Assembly: GCF_001279775.1 (NCBI RefSeq)
Contig: NZ_LGDG01000233.1
Coordinates: 5,707-69,706, forward strand
Reading direction: 5' to 3'
Source: Streptomyces sp. MMG1533
Lineage (GTDB): Bacteria > Actinomycetota > Actinomycetes > Streptomycetales > Streptomycetaceae
DNA length: 64,000 nt
The notes under the pieces were generated by a model. The model was not told where the DNA came from. It did not search any database and was given only the letters and a program-made list of their open reading frames with translations. The stretch's first letter is position 1. Each line of letters opens with the position of its first letter. The translations under genes and the position numbers were made by a program. Of the stretch, positions 8,309-17,075 are shown piece by piece.

Positions 8309-9082
8309 CTACCGCTCCTTCGGGTTACGGCGCAGCAGATACGTGTCCATGATCCAGCCCTTGCGCTCGCGGGCCTCCGCGCGCAGCCGCTCGATACGGG
8401 GTGCGGCCTCCGCGATCGGACCGGCGGCGAGGATCTCGTCCGGTGTGCCTATGTAGGCACCCCAGTAGATGTCGATGTCCTGGTCCGCGAACTGCCGGAA
8501 CGCCTGGTGGGCGTCGAGCATCACCACCACGTCGTCCACGCCCTCGGGAAAGCCCTCGGCGAGCCGCCGGCCGGTGGTGATCTGGACGGGGCGGGCAACA
8601 CGGTTCAGGCCCGTCCGGTGCCGCGCGACGAGCGCCGAGACACTGCTGATGCCCGGCACGACGTCGTACTCGAAAGCCACCGCGCCCCGCTCGAGGATCT
8701 CGTCCAGGATCCCGATCGTGCTGTCGTACAGCGCGGGATCCCCCCACACCAGGAACGCGCCGCTCTCGTCCTCGCCCAACTCCTCGGTGATCAGGCGCGC
8801 GTAGATCTCCGCGCGGGCACTGCGCCAGTCACCGACGGCGGGGGAGTACGCGGCCCCGCCGGCCGCCCGGTCGCGCTCCGGATCGCGCGCCTCGACGACG
8901 CGGTACGTGCCCTGCGGTATGTGCGCGTCGAGCATGTCCCGGCGCAGCTGCACGAGGTCGGACTTCACCTCGCCCTTGTCCAGGACGAAGAAGACGTCCG
9001 TGCTCCGCAGCGCCCTGACCGCCTGCAGGGTCAGCTGGTCGGGGTCGCCCGCGCCGATACCGATGACATGAATCTTTCGCAC
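8309..9082 (-). CDS. cobF: Precorrin-6A synthase (deacetylating)
   Basis: The 257-residue protein begins VRKIHVIGIGAGDPDQLTLQ, the GxGxGxxD-type SAM site of corrin-ring methyltransferases. It continues with DVFFVLDKGEVKSDL, FLVWGDPALYDSTIGIL and VVPGISSVSALVARHR, all typical of CobF. CobF methylates C-1 and removes the C-20-derived acetyl group to form precorrin-6A in the aerobic cobalamin pathway, directly upstream of the CobK step. The frame is open far upstream through the tRNA gene, but the GTG at 9080-9082 gives the family N terminus. The stop is 64 nt from the orphan fragment, and no other cob gene is nearby except cobK. Confidence 0.9.
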   Translation of the reverse strand: MRKIHVIGIGAGDPDQLTLQAVRALRSTDVFFVLDKGEVKSDLVQLRRDMLDAHIPQGTYRVVEARDPERDRAAGGAAYSPAVGDWRSARAEIYARLITEELGEDESGAFLVWGDPALYDSTIGILDEILERGAVAFEYDVVPGISSVSALVARHRTGLNRVARPVQITTGRRLAEGFPEGVDDVVVMLDAHQAFRQFADQDIDIYWGAYIGTPDEILAAGPIAEAAPRIERLRAEARERKGWIMDTYLLRRNPKER

Positions 9083-9173
9083 GCCCCGAGTCTGCCGCAC
9101 GCCACTGACACCGCGTACACCGCGTCCACAGCCCCGCCGCCGGAAGCCCCCTTCCCCCGCCGCCGGCCCGTCG

Positions 9174-9701
9174 CTAGAAGGCCCTTTCGCCCCGCAGCCG
9201 CGGCGCCCGCGCCCGCGCGTCGATGGTCCTCTCGTCCCGCTCCACGCTCTTTGCCAGCTGCCGCGCCCACCCCACGACCCCCGGCAGATCCATTCCGTAC
9301 GGCCGCTCCCGCCCCGCCGCCGACGCCCACTCCTCCACGGCCCCGGCGCCGCGCCGCAGCAGCCGGGCGCCGCCCGTGACATTGCCCCGGGCCGCATGCG
9401 TGAGCCCCACGGCGAGCTGCGCCAGGCCGCGCCACAGGCCGCGTTCCTCCTCGGGACCCGACTTCCAGGCGTCCTCGAACACCTCGTGCGCATGGAACGG
9501 CTTCCCCGCGTCCAGCAGCGCCTGCGCCTCGGCGACGCTCTCGTCCGGGCTGCGGACGACACCCTCCGGCTGCCGCTCCACACCGTCCGCGCCGTACGGC
9601 AGCGGCCGCCCGAGCCCGTCCCGGGGCCGCGCGTTGCGCGCCCGCCCCTCGTCGTCCCGGTCCCGCGCGTCGGCCTGTCGTCCTGAGGATGCACTGCCCA
9701 T
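9174..9701 (-). CDS. DUF309 domain protein
   Basis: The 175-residue protein carries the DUF309 signature: LLDAGKPFHAHEVFEDAWKS (residues about 62-81), then GLWRGLAQLAVGLTHAARGN and GGARLLRRGA. The family forms small helical proteins with conserved His, Glu and Trp residues; no biochemical role is established. The N-terminal 45 residues are Arg/Asp-rich and low in complexity, so a later start is possible. It lies upstream of cobF on the same strand with a 91-nt gap, and downstream of nothing in operon distance. Confidence 0.8.
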   Translation of the reverse strand: MGSASSGRQADARDRDDEGRARNARPRDGLGRPLPYGADGVERQPEGVVRSPDESVAEAQALLDAGKPFHAHEVFEDAWKSGPEEERGLWRGLAQLAVGLTHAARGNVTGGARLLRRGAGAVEEWASAAGRERPYGMDLPGVVGWARQLAKSVERDERTIDARARAPRLRGERAF

Positions 9702-9827
9702 ACGCCGATTGTCCCGCGCCCGGCCCGCGCACCGTCCCTCAGCCCGCCCTCCCCGCCTTCGGCGAGGCCTGCGACGTGGGGTAAAGTGCTCTTCGCGCGA
9801 TCACGCGGGTCACCGCGGGCAGCGCAC

Positions 9828-9901
<74 letters not shown>

Positions 9902-9920
9902 CTTGCGAAGTAGCAGGTCG

Positions 9921-9952
9921 GAGGTCATTTCCGGTTGACCGGAAGTGGCCTC
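9921..9952 (+). terminator. Rho-independent-type hairpin after tRNA-Pro
   Basis: GAGGTCATTTCCGG (9921-9934) pairs with CCGGAAGTGGCCTC (9939-9952) over 14 bp, counting two G-U pairs, around a 4-nt loop. A TTCGTCGTTCTC stretch follows. It is placed to end tRNA transcription. Confidence 0.75.
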
Positions 9953-10223
9953 TTCGTCGTTCTCGGGGACCAGACGAGGACCGAGCGCCATGCGGCGGTC
10001 ATGTAACGCACCTTGACTCGGTCAAGTTTCTTTACCGGGGCGATCGTCAAACGCTCCGACAGAGCCCGACCGCGCACAACTGGCGCCCCGATCGGGTTCG
10101 GCGGACTCTTCCATGTCGAACGGATCGCGCACCCTGCCGAGAGCAGTAGGCAGTAGCCGAAGTTGATCGTCCCCCCTTCCATGCCCGCAGGTTCGCCGAG
10201 CCGGTCCCACCAGTAGGCCGGGC
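9953..10223. other. Intergenic stretch inside the tRNA-linked segment
   Basis: No gene is supported here. The minus strand has an 85-codon open frame (10182 to 9925) with irregular codon use, and no ribosome site or family match. This is where an integrase gene would be expected if the element were complete, but no tyrosine-recombinase motif (RHxxRY) is seen in any frame. Confidence 0.5.
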
Positions 10224-10253
10224 TGGGCGATTAGACCTGGTTGGGCGATTAGA
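10224..10253. repeat. Two direct repeats upstream of lpqY
   Basis: TGGGCGATTAGA occurs at 10224-10235 and again at 10242-10253, spaced 18 bp apart, so the copies lie on nearly the same helix face. The second ends 12 bp upstream of the -35 box. This position suits an activator or a cooperative regulator of the importer genes. Confidence 0.55.
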
Positions 10254-10265
10254 TGCGATATGTGC

Positions 10266-10294
10266 TTGATCTTGCCTTATATGGTCTTTAGTGT
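10266..10294 (+). promoter_or_regulatory. Predicted promoter of the lpqY-sugABC operon
   Basis: TTGATC (10266-10271), a 17-bp spacer and TAGTGT (10289-10294) match vegetative Streptomyces promoters. A start near 10301 would leave a leader of about 65 nt before lpqY. Confidence 0.5.
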
Positions 10295-10367
10295 TCGCCA
10301 GGAGGGAAGCGCTGCGAGGTGCGAGTCCCGTGTCACCGTCCGGAAGCGAGGTGTGGAGCGCGTGCAC

Positions 10368-11672
10368 GTGAGGTGCGGCTGCCGGCCCGTTTCGGGTCAG
10401 AAGGGACGTCCCGGAGGGACGCGATGGCTGCGGGCGTTCGCCGTACTGCCGTTGCTGGCGTCGGTGCTCGCCGCTTGTGGCAGTGACGAGGGCTCCAGTA
10501 GGCCCACCCTCAACTGGTACAACTTCCCCGACGACTCCGGTGCGCTCCAGAAGGCGGCCGACCGGTGCAGCCAGGCGTCGGGCGGGCGCTACAGAATCAG
10601 CTACAACAAGCTCCCGCGTGCCGCGGACGGCCAGCGCCAGCAGCTTGTCCGCAGACTCGCCGCCGAGGACGACTCGCTCGACATCCTGGGCCTGGACGTC
10701 ACGTGGGCGGCGGAGTTCGCCGAGGCGCGGTGGATCCGGGAATGGACGGGGGCGGCGAAGCAGCAGGCTGTCGAGGGCACCCTGCGCGTGCCGCTGCAGA
10801 CCTCGACCTGGAAAGGCAAGCTGTACGCCGTCCCGTACAACACCAACACCCAGCTCCTGTGGTACCGCAAGGACCTGGTGCCCACCCCGCCCAGGACCTG
10901 GGCCGAGATGCTGGACATGGCCGGCGCCCTCGCCCGGGAGGGCAAACCGCACTTCGTGGAGATCCAGGGCGCCCAGTACGAGGGCCTGACCGTCTGGTTC
11001 AACACGCTGATCAACAGTGCGGGCGGCTCCATCCTCAACGCGAGCGCGACCGAGCCTTCCCTCGGTCCTCCTGCAGTGCGGGCCGCCGGGATCATGCGGG
11101 ATCTCGCGAAGTCCCCGGCCGCGGACCCCTCCCTGCCCAACCAGATGGAGGACCAGAACCGCCTCGCCATGGAGTCGGGGACGGCTGCGTTCGAACTCAA
11201 CTACCCGTTCGTCTATCCGTCGATGAAGGCGAACAACCCCGAGCTGTTCAAGAACTTCCGCTGGGCGCCGTACCCAAGGGTCGATGCGAACCGCCCGGCA
11301 CGGCCCACCATCGGCGGCATCGATCTGGCGGTGAGCGCCTACTCGCGCCACCCCGACCTGGCCTTCGAGGCGGCGCTGTGCCTGCGCAACCGGGAGAACC
11401 AGCTCACCGCCGCGCTCGAGGGCGGTCTGCCGCCCACCCTGCGCGCCCTGTACGACGAGCCCGCGTTCATGAAGGAGTACCCCTTCTCGGGGGAGGTCCT
11501 TGCCGCCCTGGAGTCGGCGAGCGTGCGCCCGATCACTCCGGTCTATCAGAACGTGTCGATCGCGGTCTCCCACACGCTGTCCCCGCCGTCGGGGATCAAG
11601 CCGGAAAGCTCCGTCGACACCATCAGGGAGCAGATCGACGATGCCCTGCGATCCGAGGGTGTGATCCCGTGA
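10368..11672 (+). CDS. lpqY: Trehalose-type ABC importer, substrate-binding lipoprotein (LpqY-like)
   Basis: The 434-residue protein has a signal peptide ending in a lipobox (LASVLAAC, Cys anchored to the membrane). Its mature part closely follows mycobacterial LpqY as I recall it: NKLPRAADGQRQQLVRRLAA, LDILGLDVTWAAEFAEARW, YAVPYNTNTQLLWYRKDLV, TVWFNTLINSAGGSIL and ALEGGLPPTLRALYD. LpqY binds trehalose outside the cell and delivers it to SugABC. GGAG at 10355-10358 lies 9 nt before the GTG at 10368, favoured over the GTG at 10362. The gene heads a four-gene operon and is the first gene inside the tRNA-linked segment. Binding of another glucoside remains possible. Confidence 0.85.
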   Translation: MRCGCRPVSGQKGRPGGTRWLRAFAVLPLLASVLAACGSDEGSSRPTLNWYNFPDDSGALQKAADRCSQASGGRYRISYNKLPRAADGQRQQLVRRLAAEDDSLDILGLDVTWAAEFAEARWIREWTGAAKQQAVEGTLRVPLQTSTWKGKLYAVPYNTNTQLLWYRKDLVPTPPRTWAEMLDMAGALAREGKPHFVEIQGAQYEGLTVWFNTLINSAGGSILNASATEPSLGPPAVRAAGIMRDLAKSPAADPSLPNQMEDQNRLAMESGTAAFELNYPFVYPSMKANNPELFKNFRWAPYPRVDANRPARPTIGGIDLAVSAYSRHPDLAFEAALCLRNRENQLTAALEGGLPPTLRALYDEPAFMKEYPFSGEVLAALESASVRPITPVYQNVSIAVSHTLSPPSGIKPESSVDTIREQIDDALRSEGVIP

Positions 11673-11742
11673 ACCACCTCCTCCCGCACCACTCCGTCAG
11701 CCGGCGCCGCAGCGCGCGGGCCTCGTCCTCGGACGGCCTGAG

Positions 11743-12702
11743 ATGAGCACGCGGGCGCAACCGGCGGGAACCCCGCCGTCCCCCGAGGTGCAGTCGGAGC
11801 AGGCGGGGCCGGACCGGGCGGCACTCTCGGCGGGCGCCAGGCAGGAGCGGCGGCTCGGCTGGCTGCTCTGTGCGCCCGCGGTCGTCGTCATGATCGCCGT
11901 GACCGCCTACCCCATCGGGTACGCCGTCTATCTGTCCCTCCAGCGGTACGACCTGCGCTTTCCCGGACGGGCCGAGTTCGTGGGCCTGAGCAACTACGGG
12001 GCGGTGCTGTCCTCCCCGTTCTGGTGGGACGCCTTCTGGGTCACGCTGTTCATCACCGCCGTGTCCGTGGCGATCGAGCTGGTCCTCGGCATGGGGCTGG
12101 CTCTGGTGATGCACCGCACGATCTTCTGGCGCGGCGTCGTCCGCACGTCGGTCCTCATTCCGTACGGGATCGTCACCGTGGTCGCCGCCTTCTCCTGGCA
12201 GTACGCCTGGACCCCGGAGCTCGGATACCTCGCCGAGTTGTTGCCCAGCGGAGAGGCCCCGCTGACCGAGCAGTGGCCCGCCCTGTGGCTGATCATCCTC
12301 GCCGAGGTGTGGAAGACGACGCCGTTCATGGCCCTGCTGCTGCTCGCGGGCCTCGCGCTGGTCCCCGAGGAGACCCTGAAGGCGGCCATGGTGGACGGTG
12401 CCACCGCCTGGCAGCGGTTCACCAAGGTCATGCTGCCGCTGATGAAACCGGCCATCCTGGTGGCACTGCTCTTCCGCACGCTGGACGCGTTCCGGATCTT
12501 CGACAACATCTACATCCTGACCGCGGGCGCCCAGGGGACCGGCTCTGTGTCGATCCTCGGGTACGACAACCTGTTCACCGCGCTGAACCTGGGTATCGGG
12601 TCGGCGATCTCGGTCCTGATCTTCATCTGCGTCGGGATCATCGCCTTCGCCTTCGTCAAGATGTTCGGCACGGCAGCACCGGGCGCGGAGGTGAAGCGCT
12701 GA
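11743..12702 (+). CDS. sugA: ABC sugar importer permease (SugA/MalF type)
   Basis: The 319-residue membrane protein has a roughly 40-residue polar N terminus, then six hydrophobic helices beginning [20 protein letters not shown]. The EAA loop that docks on the ATPase is seen in [23 protein letters not shown]. With SugB it forms the membrane pore of a CUT1-type importer. Its TGA overlaps the ATG of the next gene by one base (TGATG), showing translational coupling. By context with LpqY the substrate is probably trehalose. Confidence 0.87.
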   Translation: MSTRAQPAGTPPSPEVQSEQAGPDRAALSAGARQERRLGWLLCAPAVVVMIAVTAYPIGYAVYLSLQRYDLRFPGRAEFVGLSNYGAVLSSPFWWDAFWVTLFITAVSVAIELVLGMGLALVMHRTIFWRGVVRTSVLIPYGIVTVVAAFSWQYAWTPELGYLAELLPSGEAPLTEQWPALWLIILAEVWKTTPFMALLLLAGLALVPEETLKAAMVDGATAWQRFTKVMLPLMKPAILVALLFRTLDAFRIFDNIYILTAGAQGTGSVSILGYDNLFTALNLGIGSAISVLIFICVGIIAFAFVKMFGTAAPGAEVKR

Positions 12703-13535
12703 TGGCCGCAGCAGGAAAGACGCATGCCGCCCGATGGGGTGTCATGAACGTGGTGGTGGTGCTGTACGCCCTGTTCCCGGTGTGGTGGATCGCCGCGCTG
12801 TCGTTCAAGGACCCCACCACCCTGACGGACGGCAACTACATCCCCACGGACTGGACCTGGGAGAACTACCAGGGCATCTTCGAGACCTCCGAGTTCACCC
12901 GCGCGCTGATCAACTCGATCGGTATCGCCCTGATCGCCACGGTGATCGCGGTGGCGCTGGGCACCATGGCCGCCTACGCGGTGGCCAGGCTGCGCTTCCC
13001 CGGCAAGCGGGTGCTCATCGGCATGTCACTGCTGATCGCCATGTTCCCGCCGATCTCCCTGGTGTCACCGCTGTTCAACATCGAGCGGATCATCGGGATC
13101 TTCGACACCTGGATCGGGTTGATCATCCCGTACATGACCTTCTCCCTGCCGCTCGCGATCTACACCCTGTCGGCCTTCTTCCGGGAGATCCCCTGGGATC
13201 TGGAGAAGGCCGCAAAGGTCGACGGGGCGACGCCCGCGCAGGCATTCCGGATGGTCATCGCGCCGCTGGCCGCGCCGGGCGTGTTCACCACGGCCATTCT
13301 CGTGTTCATCTTCTGCTGGAACGACTTCCTGTTCGCGATCTCGCTGACTTCCACCGAGTCCGCGCGCACAGTGCCTGCCGCGATCGCGTTCTTCACCGGG
13401 AGCTCCCAGTTCCAGCAGCCCACGGGGTCGATCGCCGCCGCCGCTGTGGTCATCACCATCCCGATCATCGTTTTCGTCCTGTTCTTCCAGCGGCGGATCG
13501 TCGCCGGACTCACCTCCGGCGCAGTCAAGGGGTGA
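12702..13535 (+). CDS. sugB: ABC sugar importer permease (SugB/MalG type)
   Basis: The 277-residue membrane protein has six predicted helices starting [21 protein letters not shown]. The EAA motif appears as [23 protein letters not shown], and the protein ends in a short basic tail ([16 protein letters not shown]), all standard for the second permease of CUT1 importers. It starts one base inside the sugA stop codon, so the two subunits are made in equal amounts. It should pair with SugA in the cytoplasmic membrane. Confidence 0.88.
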   Translation: MAAAGKTHAARWGVMNVVVVLYALFPVWWIAALSFKDPTTLTDGNYIPTDWTWENYQGIFETSEFTRALINSIGIALIATVIAVALGTMAAYAVARLRFPGKRVLIGMSLLIAMFPPISLVSPLFNIERIIGIFDTWIGLIIPYMTFSLPLAIYTLSAFFREIPWDLEKAAKVDGATPAQAFRMVIAPLAAPGVFTTAILVFIFCWNDFLFAISLTSTESARTVPAAIAFFTGSSQFQQPTGSIAAAAVVITIPIIVFVLFFQRRIVAGLTSGAVKG

Positions 13536-13625
13536 ACGGGCCGACCGCCGCAGACAGGCCACCGGTCCGGGACACCGACCGCGGTACCCGGAGCCGGAAG
13601 GCATCAAGGCAAGGAGGCACCATCC

Positions 13626-14813
13626 ATGGCCGAGATCATCCTTGAGGGAGTCACCAAGCGTTTTCCCGACGGGGCCCTCGCCGTGAAGGACGTGGACCTC
13701 GAGATCGCCGACGGCGAGTTCGTGATCCTGGTCGGTCCGTCGGGATGCGGCAAGTCCACCACTCTGAACATGATCGCCGGACTTGAGGACATCACCGAGG
13801 GCACCCTGCGCATCGGAGACCGAGTCGTCAACGACCTGGCTCCCAAGGAGCGCGACGTCGCCATGGTGTTCCAGAGCTATGCCCTGTACCCGCACATGAA
13901 CGTCCGGGAGAACATGGGCTTCCCGCTGCGCCTGGCCAAGGTGGACAAGGACACCATCAACACCAAGGTGACGGAAGCCGCCCGGATCCTCGACCTCACC
14001 GAGCACCTGGACCGCAAGCCCGCCAACCTCTCGGGCGGTCAGCGCCAGCGGGTGGCCATGGGGCGCGCGATCGTCCGTGATCCCAAGGCGTTCCTGATGG
14101 ACGAGCCGCTGTCCAACCTGGACGCCAAACTCCGGGTACAGATGCGCACTCAGATCTCCCGGCTGCAGCGGAGCCTCGGCACGACCACCGTGTACGTCAC
14201 CCACGACCAGACCGAGGCGATGACGCTCGGCGACCGCGTCGTGGTCATGAGACAGGGCCTGGTCCAGCAGATCGGCACACCTGCCGAACTGTACGACTTG
14301 CCGCGGAACATCTTCGTCGCGGGCTTCATCGGCTCCCCGGCGATGAACTTCCTGAACGCCACGCTGGAGGGCGTTGCCCTGCGCTCGTCCCTGGGCGACC
14401 TGCCCCTCGACGACCGTACGAGGCAGGCGCTGGAACGCCAGAACGCGCCCCGCGAGGTCATCGTCGGGCTACGACCGGAGGCATTCGAGGACGTCGCCCT
14501 GTCACATGACGGGGACCGGACGGGCCCGGTCTACACCGCCATCGTGGAGGTACTGGAGTCACTGGGCTCCGATGCGTATGTCTACTTCACCGCGGAGGGC
14601 GGGCCCGCGACGACCGCCGAACTGGAGGAGCTCGCCAAGGACTCGGGTCTGCGCGACACCGGCGCCGACACCCATAACATCGTGGCCCGTCTGGACGCCG
14701 CCACGCGTGCCCGAGAGGGCGAACCCGTAGAGCTGCAGGTCGACATGGCCAAGGCTCACGTGTTCGACCCGGCGACCGGAGCGAACCTTACGCATCCGGT
14801 GAGGGCGGACTGA
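13626..14813 (+). CDS. sugC: ABC importer ATPase (SugC/MsmK/UgpC family)
   Basis: The 395-residue ATPase has Walker A GPSGCGKST (residues about 37-45), Q loop QSYALYPHM, signature LSGGQRQRVAMGRAIVRDP, Walker B AFLMDEPLSNLDA and the switch His in YVTHDQTEAM. A C-terminal TOBE-type domain follows from about residue 240, typical of MalK-like proteins that serve CUT1 importers. AAGGAGG lies 9 nt upstream of the ATG. The gap of 90 nt after sugB has no clear terminator, so it is probably in the same operon. It powers trehalose uptake by context, though such ATPases can serve several importers. Confidence 0.9.
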   Translation: MAEIILEGVTKRFPDGALAVKDVDLEIADGEFVILVGPSGCGKSTTLNMIAGLEDITEGTLRIGDRVVNDLAPKERDVAMVFQSYALYPHMNVRENMGFPLRLAKVDKDTINTKVTEAARILDLTEHLDRKPANLSGGQRQRVAMGRAIVRDPKAFLMDEPLSNLDAKLRVQMRTQISRLQRSLGTTTVYVTHDQTEAMTLGDRVVVMRQGLVQQIGTPAELYDLPRNIFVAGFIGSPAMNFLNATLEGVALRSSLGDLPLDDRTRQALERQNAPREVIVGLRPEAFEDVALSHDGDRTGPVYTAIVEVLESLGSDAYVYFTAEGGPATTAELEELAKDSGLRDTGADTHNIVARLDAATRAREGEPVELQVDMAKAHVFDPATGANLTHPVRAD

Positions 14814-14919
14814 CGATGCACCACACAGGGCGCGATCCGCATCCATGGACACGGCGACTCAAGAGGCGGGCGGCGCGTGGTGTCAGGCGCCACCGGCGGC
14901 CCGTGTAGGGCGCTCTAAT

Positions 14920-14935
14920 ATCCTGTCGTCCCGAC
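14920..14935. repeat. Right attachment-site-like repeat
   Basis: An exact 16-bp copy of the tRNA-Pro 3' end (ATCCTGTCGTCCCGAC), followed after ten unlike bases by GCAGGTCGGAGG, as at the left copy. It lies 107 nt after the end of sugC. Confidence 0.75.
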
Positions 14936-14952
14936 CAGCTTTGTTGCAGGTC

Positions 14953-14989
14953 GGAGGCCGTTCTCTCGTTCGTGGGAGGGCGGCCTTCC
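14953..14989 (+). terminator. Hairpin after the right attachment repeat
   Basis: GGAGGCCG (14953-14960) pairs imperfectly with CGGCCTTCC (14981-14989), with an inner CTC/GAG extension. It sits at the same distance from the repeat as the tRNA terminator does on the left, so it may be the original tRNA terminator displaced by the insertion. Confidence 0.45.
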
Positions 14990-15086
14990 GGGTATCCGGA
15001 GGCCTGGTGGTCGCACCGCATCAGCCGAGGATGCCTAGGAGTATCAGGGCCACTCTGCGCCACGGACCCGGGTCTACTGTCGAGTC

Positions 15087-15983
15087 ATGGACAGCGACAA
15101 CCTCCTTGGACAGTTCCTGCGAGCCCGCCGCGGACAGGTGCGGCCCGAGGACCTGGACATGCCGGCCGGCGACCGGCGCCGGGTCCCGGGCCTGCGCCGG
15201 GAGGAAGTGGCGATGCTGGCCGGGCTCAGCACCGACTACTACGTACGCCTCGAACAGGGGCGTGAGCGGAACCCTTCCGTTCAGGTGCTCGAGGCCCTGG
15301 CGAGTGCTCTGACCCTGGATGACGACGCGATCGTCCACCTGCACCAGCTGGCGCGGCCGCTGCCCGCCAGGGAGCGCCGGAGCACGCGCAGCCCGCGGCT
15401 CGGCCCGGGCCTGCTGCGGATGCTGAACAACTGGCCGAACACCCCGGCCGTGATCCTGGACCGCTGCATGAAGGTCCGGGCACACAACCCGCTCGGCGAG
15501 GCACTGTTTGCCGGACACACCTACAGCGGGGATCTGATGCGCCTGGTCTTCCTCGATCCCGACGCCCGGGACTTCTACCCGGACTGGGACCGGGTCGCCG
15601 TCAACACGGTGGCCGGGCTGCGCGAGGCGGTGGGAACAGACCACAACGATCCCCAACTGATCGAGGTGGTGGGCGAACTGTCGCTCAAGAGCGCCGCCTT
15701 CCGCAGGCTCTGGGCACGCCACGACATCCGCCGGAAGAGGCGGGAGACCAAGCGGTTCCACCACCCGGTCGTCGGCGAACTCGCCCTGGAATACGAGTCG
15801 TTGACCGTCAACAGTGCGCCGGGGCAGCAACTGGTCGTCTATCAGGCCGAACCCGGCAGCCCCTCCGAACACGCGCTGGCCCTGCTGGGCAGCCTGACCG
15901 CCTCAGAGACCCGGGAAACCGCACAAGCGGCGGAAGAGGCGCAAGCGGCGGAAGCGGCGGACCGCCCCGCCCACGACGGCTGA
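15087..15983 (+). CDS. XRE-family regulator with MmyB-like ligand-binding domain
   Basis: The 298-residue protein has an N-terminal helix-turn-helix, with RRRVPGLRREEVAMLAGLST and DYYVRLEQGRERNPSVQVLE (residues about 30-75). A C-terminal PAS-like MmyB domain follows from about residue 105, with NNWPNTPAVILDRCMKVRAHN, FLDPDARDFYPDWD and VGELSLKSAAFRRLWARHD. Such proteins usually repress or activate an adjacent oxidoreductase gene in response to a hydrophobic or flavin-like ligand. Here an SDR gene follows 140 nt downstream on the same strand, matching that common pairing. The Ala/Glu-rich tail (AQAAEEAQAAEAAD) is low-complexity. The regulatory target is inferred. Confidence 0.87.
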   Translation: MDSDNLLGQFLRARRGQVRPEDLDMPAGDRRRVPGLRREEVAMLAGLSTDYYVRLEQGRERNPSVQVLEALASALTLDDDAIVHLHQLARPLPARERRSTRSPRLGPGLLRMLNNWPNTPAVILDRCMKVRAHNPLGEALFAGHTYSGDLMRLVFLDPDARDFYPDWDRVAVNTVAGLREAVGTDHNDPQLIEVVGELSLKSAAFRRLWARHDIRRKRRETKRFHHPVVGELALEYESLTVNSAPGQQLVVYQAEPGSPSEHALALLGSLTASETRETAQAAEEAQAAEAADRPAHDG

Positions 15984-16123
15984 ACGGCCCGCCTCACCGC
16001 ATTTCCGCCCCCGCCCCGAGCGCGCCACACGGTGCTCCGCCCGGCCATGCCCGCATGCCCGTATGCCGGGTGGTCGGGTGGTCGGCGCCACGACTCGACG
16101 AACAGCCATCTCGACGAAGGGAC

Positions 16124-16984
16124 ATGTCGCACATGTCTGCCGACACCACGCCCGTCTGGTTCATCACGGGCTGCTCCACAGGTCTGGGCCGTGCCCTGGC
16201 CACCGCCGTGCTCGAACGCGGCTGGAAGGCCGTGGTCACCGCCCGCGACCCGCGAACGGTGGCGGACCTCGTCTCCGGCCACGGGGACCGGGCCCTGGCC
16301 CTGGCCCTCGACGTGACCGACAGCGCCCAGATCGCCGACGCCGTCAAGGCGGCGACCGCAGCCCTCGGCCCCATCGACGTCCTGGTCAACAACGCCGGGT
16401 ACGGATACCTCGCCGCCCTCGAAGAGGGGGAGGACCACGAGGTCCGCTCCCTCTTCGACACCAACGTCCACGGCCTAGTGGACGTCACCCGGGCCGTATT
16501 GCCGGGCATGCGCGAGCAGCGCAGCGGCCACATCGTCAACATCTCGTCCCTCGGCGGCCTCGTCGCCTTCGGCGCCACCGGTTACTACCACGCCACGAAG
16601 TTCGCCGTCGAAGGCCTCTCCGAATCGCTCGCGGCGGAAGTCACCCCGTTGGGCATCAAGGTCACCATCGTCGAACCCGCAGCCTTCCGCACCAACTGGT
16701 CCGGGCCGTCCATGCGCCGGTCTGCGACGCACATCGAGGACTACGCGGCCACCGCGGGAGCACGGCGCAAGAGCACCCTGGACACCCACGGCCACCAGCC
16801 GGGAGACCCCGAACGTGCCGCCGCCGCGATCATGGCCGCCGTCGACGCCGAGAACCCGCCGCTGCGACTGCTCCTGGGCAAGGTCGCCCTCGACGTCGCT
16901 CTGGCCAGGCTCGACGCGCTGCGGACCGACTTCACCACGTGGCGCGACGTGACTCTCAGCGCCGATTATCCCGCCGACGTCTGA
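16124..16984 (+). CDS. Short-chain dehydrogenase/reductase
   Basis: The 286-residue protein has the classical SDR layout: cofactor motif TGCSTGLGRA (residues about 13-22), the acidic DVTDS segment, NNAGYG, the catalytic Ser in NISSLGG and YxxxK as YYHATK, then VEPAAFRTNW. It is an NAD(P)(H) oxidoreductase of the cytoplasm; the substrate is unknown. GAAGG (16116-16120) lies close to the ATG at 16124; a second ATG at 16133 has better spacing and may be the true start. The upstream XRE/MmyB gene is its likely regulator. Confidence 0.87.
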   Translation: MSHMSADTTPVWFITGCSTGLGRALATAVLERGWKAVVTARDPRTVADLVSGHGDRALALALDVTDSAQIADAVKAATAALGPIDVLVNNAGYGYLAALEEGEDHEVRSLFDTNVHGLVDVTRAVLPGMREQRSGHIVNISSLGGLVAFGATGYYHATKFAVEGLSESLAAEVTPLGIKVTIVEPAAFRTNWSGPSMRRSATHIEDYAATAGARRKSTLDTHGHQPGDPERAAAAIMAAVDAENPPLRLLLGKVALDVALARLDALRTDFTTWRDVTLSADYPADV

Positions 16985-17075
16985 GCATGAGGAGCACGGT
17001 CGGCGCAGAGTGTGAGGATCCTCCGCTTCGGCGTGGAACTCGTCGCCGTCCGACGGGATGTGCGACGTGACGGCG

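Noticed and set aside
9953..10223. Integrase or excisionase for the tRNA-Pro segment
   Set aside because: No frame shows recombinase motifs (R...HxxR...Y) or an excisionase-like helix-turn-helix; only a codon-irregular 85-codon frame is present.
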